A DNA stretch of 64,000 nt from NCBI GenBank assembly GCA_963210315.1, contig OY723248.1, positions 698,727-762,726 of the forward strand. Direction: 5' to 3'. The notes below the pieces were generated by a model. That model was not told the DNA's origin. It made no database searches and saw only the letters and a program-made list of their open reading frames with translations. This document shows, one piece after another, positions 32,501-40,180 of this stretch (the stretch's first letter is position 1; every line of letters starts with the position of its first letter). Both the position numbers and the translations under genes were made by a program. Origin of the DNA: Rhynchopus euleeides. Taxonomy: Eukaryota > Euglenozoa > Diplonemea > Diplonemida > Diplonemidae.

Positions 32501-34483
32501 GATGGCCACGCATCTGCGAGATCGGCGGATAAGCGGCGATCGAGAGGGGGTCGAAGGCGTTCTCCTGTAGGGATGAGTTTTCCTCCCTACATGTCAGCAC
32601 CTCAGCGTCTTTGGGGTTGCGAGGCGTCTGTTGCGTTTGACCTGTCATTCCTTAGTACACGCATGATGTGGCATCCCGTATCCCTTGCGGCGTTCAATCA
32701 CCATATCGGAGGTGCATCGGCGGGAGTCATAGATGCCTTTGGCAGCAATTGAAGTGTCGTTAAGAGCAGAGAGGTCGCTGCCGGGAACAGCGCGCCGGTG
32801 ATGCCCGGATTTACCCTGGCATGATGATTCCTTTTCGGTCCCCAGAGATGCAGCCACGGGAGGGACACGGCGTGGATCTTCGTCAAGCGGCGCAGACTTC
32901 ACTGAGCGCCTGCCCGTGATCGCTACTGTCTCAACCCGGGGATAGTCTAGGTCAGCACGTGTCTGAAGCCACAGGCTCATGACGTCTTGGCACAGCCCTA
33001 TTACTGGTCAGCTGATGGGCGCTTGTGACGAGAGCTTGCTAAAGGCTCCTATCTCACTTGCAGGGTGTGACGGGCATACTGACCGAGCCGATCGGGGGAA
33101 AGATTCATCCATGTGACAGGCTGAGAGGGCGCGGTGGTTCGGGTTTCTATACGTGGGTGTCGAAGAGACATCAGCGGTACTGCTAGGAACATCAGAGGTA
33201 GTGGGGGAGTCGAAGTGGAGTTGTAGGGGGCGCAGCAGGGGGTATCCAGGGAGTAGGCTAGCCGTATCGGATGATGAGCTTGAGGTGTGATTCCCCAGAC
33301 GCCTCCAGCAGGTGGCGGAGGGGTTGGGTAGGTCGCTCTGCGACACAGCACCTGCCATCGACAGCGAGATCGGCGTAGCTCTCCAGGGTGTACATGTCAG
33401 GCATACTCATGTGGGCCGGGGTAAGGCGTGTTGAGTGGACGCAGCCGGTAGCGACAGGTGGACCCGCGGGTACGGATGCTGTGAGTGGAGAGCCGGACGC
33501 GTCCTTCGCTGTGTGCCTGCCATGGCTCCATTCGACGTCGGGGCCAATAACACACCTGCCTGGCTGCTCTGTCAGATAGCCGACTGCGCTGGCATCTCCA
33601 TACCCCGGGCGTCCGAGTACAATGAGGGTATCTTCTCTCTGACCTGTCGTGTATACCAAGAGGGGAGCGCGTCTGAACCGGTTTACGGGCACGCATACGC
33701 CAGGTAGGCGGTACCCCTGGGTATCCGACGATTGTGACAGGTGGTAACATTTGCTAACAGCTTCTCACCTGAAGACTCGGGGCACAGCCGTTGTTTATGG
33801 CTCTTGCTCAGGAGACTCCAGATCGCGTACATCCGTACGGAGGTGTGTACTCGGTGTCCCATTATGATAGCACTCAATGATCTGTCCATGTCAGGCGTAC
33901 TTGGGACATAGGCGGGGGCGGGCGCGGCCTCATCGTCCCCTTGGCGCGTGCACGACCGGGGGGGGGGGGGTTTCCTTTATACTCCTGCGTGGTGAGCCCC
34001 CGAGAGCCGTGCGGTCACCCACACTGCCTGAGGGTTGCCATCTACATCTGCCGACCACATGGGCACGAGGCGATGACACTTCCTGCCTCCAATGCTGCCA
34101 TGAAAGGGTCTCCCGTCTTCGAATGTTGGACGCCTACATGCAAAGGAAAGTGTCATCTCCGAATACCGAGTAGTCACACACAGGAGAGTGTCTCCTCCAG
34201 ACGCTGAGCGTTCCCATACCCAAGGAGGGCGTTGCTGACGAATGCCGAGCGTTCCCACATGAAGGAGGGGGTGACCCCTCCAGTCGTCGAGCGTTCACAT
34301 ACCAAAGGGGGCCTCTGAACGCCGAGCGGGCTCTTCAAATCCAACTCCTTGTCGCGGAGATCCGTATTCGAGGGAAGGCACCACTTCCTTGTGTCGGGAA
34401 CAGGATATGTGAGGGCGTCTCCTCATTGCCTCGGGCATTTGCGCGTCAGGAGGGCGTCACCTCCGTGCCTCGGGAATTATGAG
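29537..34483. other. Interior of nested element, no recognised gene
   Basis: Medium-length minus-strand open frames occur at 29951-30190, 30177-30467, 30718-31188, 32645-32980 and 33258-33692. None resembles a family known to me, and they may be decayed coding or chance. Degenerate units of roughly 40 bp with GGAGG-GTCACCTCC motifs occur at about 31195-31500 and again around 34190-34480. A 21-G run lies at 31007-31027. Confidence 0.45.
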
Positions 34484-35690
34484 GTGTGAGGCCGTGCCGG
34501 GGCCAGTTGCTCCTGTTGACTAGCAGAGCCGGGCGCCTGTTATGGGGCCGGTTGCTCATTACATGCTGACCAGCAGAGCCGAGCGCCTGTTAAGGGGCCG
34601 GTCGCTCACTACACGGTCGTTAGTAGAGCCGGGCGCCAGCGAAGGGGACGGTTGCTCATCACACGCTGACCAGCAGAGCTGAGCGCCAGTTAAGGGGTCG
34701 GTTGCTCATCTCACGCTGACCAGCAGAGCCGAGCGCCAGTTAAGGGGTCGGTTGCTCACTACACGGTCGTTGGCAGAGCCGAGCGCCAGTTAAGGGGTCG
34801 GTTGCTCATCTCTCGCTGACCAGCAGAGCCGAGCGCCGGTTAAGGGGTCGGTTGCTCACTACACGGTCATTGGCAGAGCCGAGCGCCAGTTAAGGGGTCG
34901 GTTGCTCGCTACACGGTCGTTGGCAGAGCCGAGCGCCAGTTAAGGGGTCGGTTGCTCATCTCTCGCTGACCAGCAGAGCCGAGCGCCGGTTAAGGGGTCG
35001 GTTGCTCACTACACGGTCGTTGGCAGAGCCGAGCGCCAGTTAAGGGGGTCGGTTGCTCATCTCACGCTGACCAGCAGAGCCGAGCGCCGGTTAAGGGGTC
35101 GGTTGCTCACTACACGGTCATTGGCAGAGCCGAGCGCCAGTTAAGGGGTCGGTTGCTCGCTACAAGGTCGTTGGCAGAGCCGAGCGCCAGTTAAGGGGTC
35201 GGTTGCTCATCTCTCGCTGACCAGCAGAGCCGAGCGCCGGTTAAGGGGTCGGTTGCTCACTACACGGTCGTTGGCAGAGCCGAGCGCCAGTTAAGGGGGT
35301 CGGTTGCTCATCTCACGCTGACCAGCAGAGCCGAGCGCCGGTTAAGGGGTCGGTTGCTCACTACACGGTCATTGGCAGAGCCGAGCGCCATTTAAGGGGT
35401 CGGTTGCTCGCTACAAGGTCGTTGGCAGAGCCGAGCGCCAGTTAAGGGGTCGGTTGCTCATCTCTCGCTGACCAGCAGAGCCGAGCGCCGGTTAAGGGGT
35501 CGGTTGCTCACTACACGGTCATTGGCAGAGCCGAGCGCCAGTTAAGGGGTCGGTTGCTCATCTCACGTTGACCAGCAGAGCCGGGCGCCTGTTTATGGGG
35601 CCGGTTGCACACTACACGGTCATTGGCAGAGCCGGGCGCCTGTTTATGGGGCCGGTTGCTCATCACACAGTCATTAGCGTTAACGTGCGC
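34484..35690. repeat. 50-bp tandem satellite with 250-bp higher-order repeat
   Basis: About 24 units of 50 bp share GAGCCGAGCGCC and TTAAGGGGTCGGTTGCTC and differ in their last 19 bp (…GCTGACCAGCA or …GGTCRTTGGCA types). From about 34950 to 35455 the variants recur in the same order every five units (250 bp), and one unit per period has an extra G. Units at both edges are more diverged (GGGCGCCTGTTTATGG), which is usual for arrays homogenised from the centre. Confidence 0.92.
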
Positions 35691-36008
35691 CACAGTGGGC
35701 GCGATGTGCATCCGAATTCAACTTATACCATCTGTACCTAGGGAGGAGTCGACCGTGCTTTAGGTATCACAAGAAAGGGGGGTAGTTGGGGGGTAACGAG
35801 AACGTGGCTAGCCTCCAAAACCGTCCATGGAGAAAAACTATTTGGTTCTGTACCGAGGTACGTTGATCGAACCAAATGCGGGTTCTCCAACCCGGTCGTG
35901 GAGGTTGACTAGCCGATAATAAAAGAACCTTCAATTCCGGCTTTCCCTCAAAATGTGGGTGCCTGCATTGAAAGTTACCTTTTTATTTTTCCTCCCCCCT
36001 CCTTTTCA

Positions 36009-37690
36009 TCATAAACGCGTATACTGATCAGCAATGTTATCGCTCGACTTGACGTATTCGGGGTCGACCCTGCATCCGTGAGCTTCCGCAAGCTGGCAGA
36101 TCCCATCAAGCCAGTGCTGTGCCCCGACGACGTGTGACACTCCCTTCCGGATGGCTCCGATAACCGCCTGGTTGTCGCCAAACAAGATGATACGGTGGTT
36201 CTCCCATCGGTGCCTGCTACAGACTAGTTTCACGGCCTTGTAAGCAGCGAAGAGCTCCTTCATGTATATAGTCTCCCCGCGGAGGTCGCCCCAGAACTTA
36301 CCGTGGTGAGCTTGTAAATCGTCCAGCACCACGGCCCACCCCGACAGGCTGGCATCGCACACGACCTGAACCGTCGGGAGCTCCCGCCTTGACCATGACT
36401 GCCATGGGTTCTGTGCCAGAGACTCCGTCTGTTGATGCAGAGCCCGAGACACCTCGTCAGAGAGCGTGTACAGATTGTCCCAGGGAAGGCGGAGTTGGGA
36501 GGTAGTCGACATCCACGTGAGGATCTTCAGGGCGCCGTGCAGTGGTAGACGCAGTGCATGAAACCTCCACAGGAAAGCTCCGCTGATCCGCCACCACAAA
36601 CGTAGGGGGGCCCGGCCCAGCGCCAGCAGGGCACGGGCTGCTGGAAGCGTCTTCGCAACCCACGCAGGATCCATGCGCCATTGGCGCAGCCGCAGGTTAA
36701 CCTCAATCCCCAGGAGTGTAGTGTATGCAGCGGGGGATTCGTATTCTCCGATGACCACCTGATACCTTCTGCACAGCGTTGTGAACGTCTCGTGTACCTG
36801 GAACAGCGCGCTGCTGTCGCCGCTGAAGATCGCGTTGTCGATCCACGCCAGGCCCTGTGCCTCGACATTGGCACAGCTCTCCTGCACGAGTAGGTTTGTC
36901 ACCGCCTGGGCCGCCTGGGGCGCCGGTGCGTACCCCATTGGTAGCCGGGTCATGCGGCGATGACGTTGACAGGCCCGAAAACCGAAGAAGTGGCGCACTT
37001 CGAGGGGAACATCGAATTGAAAAAAGAAGGATTTGAAGTCAAACTGCATGACCAGGGTTCCACTGAATACGGTAGCCAGAATCTCGTCGTATGAGGGCAA
37101 CTGGCAGCGGGGGAGGTCAGACATATCCAGGGCGTCGTTGATAGCCCTGCATGACATAATAACCGCAGGGCACCCGGCACTTTCTTCGGGACACAGAACA
37201 CCCCCTGATACCACGTGACCCCGGAGACAGCCTTCGGGGAGGGCTCCGTAATGCCCAGGGAGTCAAGACGCTCCACGTGTGGCGCTATCCTGGTGTTCGG
37301 GGGGCCTGGCCGTGGCTTCAGGTTGAAATTCACCCGGCGTGTGAGGAATTCGGCATCGCGGAACCACTGGAAGTTCTCACGCAAGGCAGGGAAGGCCCTC
37401 AGCATATCCTCGATGTAGATGGTGGTGCGGGTAGCCTCAGAAATGACCCCTTCGTAGGCGGCTCTTGGTGCAGCGGCGAAATGAGCATCAGCCCAGGCCG
37501 TTGCATAGTCATATCCTTTTAGAAACAGGCGGAAAGGCGCCGCCCGATACACGCTGCCCACTGAGGCAAGCGAATCCCCCGAGTCACTCACTGTAGAGTC
37601 TGTGTCGCTTCCTTCGACTGCACCGTCGTCTGCCAGAGATGGTGAGGGAGGTATCCTTCGGTCGAAGTCGGATTGCGGTGCCGAGCCAGC
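36009..37690 (-). pseudogene. Element 2 reverse transcriptase–RNase H, one frameshift
   Basis: The N-terminal part (from about 37690, including GVFCVPKKVPG) and the catalytic part lie in two frames; the change is near 37150-37175, between the VPKK block and SCRAINDALD. Motif A is MQFDFKSFFFQF, motif B RLPMGYAPAPQAAQ, and motif C AWIDNAIFSG, again with Asn in place of the second Asp. RNase H has Asp in VVCDASLSGW, Glu in YMKELFAAY, Asp in LFGDNQAV and the terminal SSDNIADQYTRL. The start overlaps the recombinase frame, implying frameshifting or internal initiation. The product would copy element RNA into DNA. Confidence 0.85.
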
Positions 37691-38493
37691 AGTTGGGCAG
37701 AAGCCTGGCCCGCCACCTCTGCCGCCCTCTTCAGGGCGCTCCGTCTGACCCCATGCGACAGAATGTGCAGAGACTGCCGGAGGAAAGTGTTGTACTCTGT
37801 GTACTTCAGCCCTTGGAACAGGGCACCCTCCGGACTCTGAGACTGGCGATGAGCGACCCACCGTCGAAGCAGCCCGATGTACTTGCCCTTCGCGGGGAGC
37901 ATGAGGGCCTGGCCCCTCCAGTGTAGGTCTGTCTTGCCGCCCAGGAAAGTCACCGTGATGTCGCCGGAGGCCAGGAAACGGATATCGCAGCTGCGGAGCC
38001 TCTCCAGGTCGCTCCATCTGCATCCCGTGCTCCACTGTAGAGCGAGTGCCACTGCGGCCCGGGACAACGGCGGGGTGTAAACTGCGTTGAAGACCTGCAC
38101 TTGCGAAATGGTTGTCGGTTCGGCCCTCTTCGGGGGGGGAATCTGCAGTGTGGCCCGGCGGAACGCCTCCTGGGGGGGTATTTTTGACATCCTGTGATAT
38201 GTTAAGTACTGCCGGGCACTGGCCGCGCTGATCTGTCCTTGTTGCAGTAGGGTCCTGAGCCACATCAGAAAGGCTCTCTCGGGGTCCACGTGCGGGTCGT
38301 GCACCTCGAGCTGTTGTCGGAACTGGCGCGCTCGGGCCTCCACCGATACCATGGCCCGGAGCGAACTGTCCCGGTAGCACGTCGCCAGAAACGTGCTGGT
38401 GTCCAGCTCCAGCTCGCTGAACACCTCCTCGGACACCTCTGGGGCCGGTCGGCGGATCTGGTGTCTTTCGAGGAGGGGGCCCCACGGGTCGAG
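37588..38493 (-). CDS. Element 2 tyrosine recombinase
   Basis: The frame is open from immediately after the gag TGA (38496-38494) to the stop at 37588, in the same frame as gag and without an early ATG; the first in-frame ATG is at 38352. Catalytic residues are complete: Arg box STGCRWSDLERL, Lys in GGKTDLHW, His/Arg box LSHGVRRSALKRA, and RHRNPTSTEGYL with the His and the Tyr nucleophile. The N-terminal half is a helical SAM-like DNA-binding region (ARQFRQQLEVHDPHVDPERA). It should integrate circular cDNA without target duplication. Its location between gag and RT is the VIPER/TATE order. Translation probably depends on gag stop readthrough, which is inference. Confidence 0.88.
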   Translation of the reverse strand, partial: LDPWGPLLERHQIRRPAPEVSEEVFSELELDTSTFLATCYRDSSLRAMVSVEARARQFRQQLEVHDPHVDPERAFLMWLRTLLQQGQISAASARQYLTYHRMSKIPPQEAFRRATLQIPPPKRAEPTTISQVQVFNAVYTPPLSRAAVALALQWSTGCRWSDLERLRSCDIRFLASGDITVTFLGGKTDLHWRGQALMLPAKGKYIGLLRRWVAHRQSQSPEGALFQGLKYTEYNTFLRQSLHILSHGVRRSALKRAAEVAGQASAQLLARHRNPTSTEGYLPHHLWQTTVQSKEATQTLQ

Positions 38494-39904
38494 TCACTGT
38501 GACGGTCGAGGGCGCTGGGGGTGCTGAAAATCCCCACCCTTCCTCTTGTGGCCGGCGGCGCGTCCGGATCCCTGGTTGTGCTGAGGGTACTGGCGGTTTC
38601 CCGGGCTCGGGTTCGCCGGGGGCCTGTGCCGTGCCGCGGTAGCCCTGGCCTCCGACTGGGCCGCAGCAAACTTCTCGCGCGTGCATTCGGAGAAGTGGAG
38701 GGAAGCGAGTCTGTGCTCGAATTCCCCGGATCCCACAATTGCCTGGTCTTTGTTGAGGGAGGCTGCTTTAATCCAGCCCTCCCGAAGCAGGATGGCCTCC
38801 AGCCGAACGACCAGGATGTGCAGCATCTCCGGAAGGGCCCTGGCCACAGGGGAGAAGATGACCATGCGGAGCAGCGAGAGGAGCACCCGACGCTCGTGGT
38901 GGTGCCCCGACTCAGTAGCCGTTGTGGGGCACGGGTGTCTCATCATCAGACGAGTCCACAAGTGTTCCACATGATGGGGGTTCCCGAGGGCCTCTCCCCA
39001 CGTGACAACCCTGGATGGCTCGACCGAATCGAACATCTGCACAGGACGGACATGGTACTGTGGCCAGAGCGCTGCGGCATTGGTAGGAGGGGGGAAGCCT
39101 GTGCTTGCAGGAGGTGCTGTTCCTCCAATCCCCCCGAAAACCCCGGTGGGTGCTCCGTACCCAGACCAGCCGCCGGGCGGCTGCATCCCGAACCACTGGC
39201 TCTGCTCAGGGCTCGGGCTCATCATGCCCTGGCCCCAGTATGCTGCACCAGGCTGAGCACCTGCAGGCCCTGTGGCTGAGTGAGGTGGGAAAGTGTTCCC
39301 TGGCCCTGTGGCCGTGTTCATTGGAAGCGTGGTGCTCCATCCTGTGGGGGTGTTCACAGAGGACCCTGTGGCCGTGTGAGTAGGAAGCACGCCACCCTGC
39401 CCTGTAGGGGCAGAGCGCGGATCCTGACCAGCCTGTGCTGGGGGGGGGTGCCTGTGCACCAGGGGGGGGCGGACCTGTTTGGGAGGGAGGGGGCACGACA
39501 GCAGGGGAGGTGGCTTTAGGTTGGAACGGCACTTCGAAGGTCTCCGCATTCGCCGCCGCCGCCTCACTCACCTGCTCTTCAGCCTCCTTCATCTCCGCCA
39601 GCTCCCCCTCGAGCTCTTCCCCTGTCGACACCGCGTAGGCGCAGAGGGGGCAACACCAGTCAGGAACATCCGGGTCTTTCTCAAAACGCTCGAGGGCGTT
39701 CTCTTCCCCCGCGAGCTCCTTCCACTCCGGGCAGCTGGCGCGGGCACGACACCCACAGCGCCAGCAGGAGACACTCTCCGGAGCCCTGTGGACAATGAGA
39801 CACGGGGGGAACACACACCTGGGGCGCAGGGGGGCCGCACGCCGTCCCTCAGGAAGGCGGGGAATGGGGATTTTCTTCCAATCCACCTTCCTGAGCTGCG
39901 CCAT
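38494..39904 (-). pseudogene. Element 2 gag-like protein with treble-clef/PHD-like zinc finger, frameshifted
   Basis: The ATG at 39904 lies inside the A1 repeat. Residues about 45-95 carry CWRCGCRARASC and DWCCPLC, a Cys-rich finger resembling PHD-type zinc ligation. An acidic helix (EELEGELAEMKEAEEQ) and Pro-rich sequence follow. Near 39440, at two C-rich homopolymers, the coding changes to a neighbouring frame that continues (THTATGSSVNTPTGW, Pro/Gly/Thr repeats, then a helical core ALPEMLHILVVRLEAILLREGW) to the TGA at 38494. A basic tail (GHKRKGGDF) may bind nucleic acid. The frameshift may be real or a homopolymer sequencing error. Confidence 0.7.
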
Positions 39905-40039
39905 TGTTTAAGGGTGTGTGGTCTAAACGTACGAACAACTTTTTGTTTGTACGAACGGTGCCTGCTAGTGCATGTGTGCAGGATACCGAACGCTGCCACG
40001 AGTCTTTTTAGTGCGAAAAGCTAGCTGTTCTTGCAAAAA
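39868..40039 (-). repeat. Element 2 A1 terminal repeat
   Basis: This is a 172-bp copy matching 28205-28376. It contains two TTTGTTTGTACGAACG-like motifs and the gag start. The outer edge is the A run at 40035-40039. Confidence 0.9.
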
Positions 40040-40180
40040 CTTTGTGTCTGCAAATCAGAAAGGGGAGAGAAGAACCAGCGGGTATTTCGTCGATCGCGAG
40101 AACACCCCCACACGCCTGCTGCGGGTGTGGTGTGTCCTGCATGATCTGCATAGCAAAGTTTCCTGCGTTGTTAGCACAAC
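40040..40180. repeat. Dispersed repeat, copy 1
   Basis: It matches 51090-51220 in the same orientation at about 90 percent (CTGCAAATCAG, AGAAGAACCAGCGGGTATT, CACACGCCTGCTGCGGGTG, CTGCATGATCTGCATAGC). A more distant relative lies at 50925-51025. No coding function is evident. Confidence 0.75.

Larger units (their letters stand above)
28415..35982 (-). mobile_element. Nested split-direct-repeat element of 7.57 kb without recognisable RT or recombinase
   Basis: Minus-strand order: D (35982-35832, 151 bp), a 6.3-kb interior, C (29536-29257, 280 bp), D (29260-29110), a 415-bp unrelated segment, and C (28694-28415). D-interior-C-D-C is again A1-interior-B1-A2-B2. It begins 26 nt after the host RT stop and ends 3 nt before host B1. 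The interior shows degenerate short repeats, a 50-bp satellite and medium minus-strand open frames that match no family I recognise. The simplest reading is a large non-autonomous element mobilised by the same recombinase class; the 415-bp segment between its A2 and B2 is unexplained. Confidence 0.7.
28167..40039 (-). mobile_element. VIPER-like tyrosine-recombinase retrotransposon 2, interrupted by a nested element
   Basis: Minus-strand order: A1 (40039-39868), gag, tyrosine recombinase, RT-RNase H (stop at 36009), the nested element (35982-28415), then B1 (28411-28372), A2 (28376-28205) and B2 (28206-28167). The A copies are 172 bp each and the B copies 40 bp. Without the insert the element is about 4.3 kb, similar to element 1 once its deletion is allowed for. 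Frameshifts in gag and RT suggest it is no longer active, although the recombinase and RNase H keep their catalytic residues. It has inserted next to a dispersed repeat at 40040. Confidence 0.85.

Noticed and set aside
34484-35690. CRISPR-like array
   Set aside because: Units are contiguous 50-bp satellite copies without unique spacers, in a genome with introns.
38265-38738. Additional protein frame beside the element 2 recombinase
   Set aside because: Out-of-frame shadow of gag and recombinase coding.
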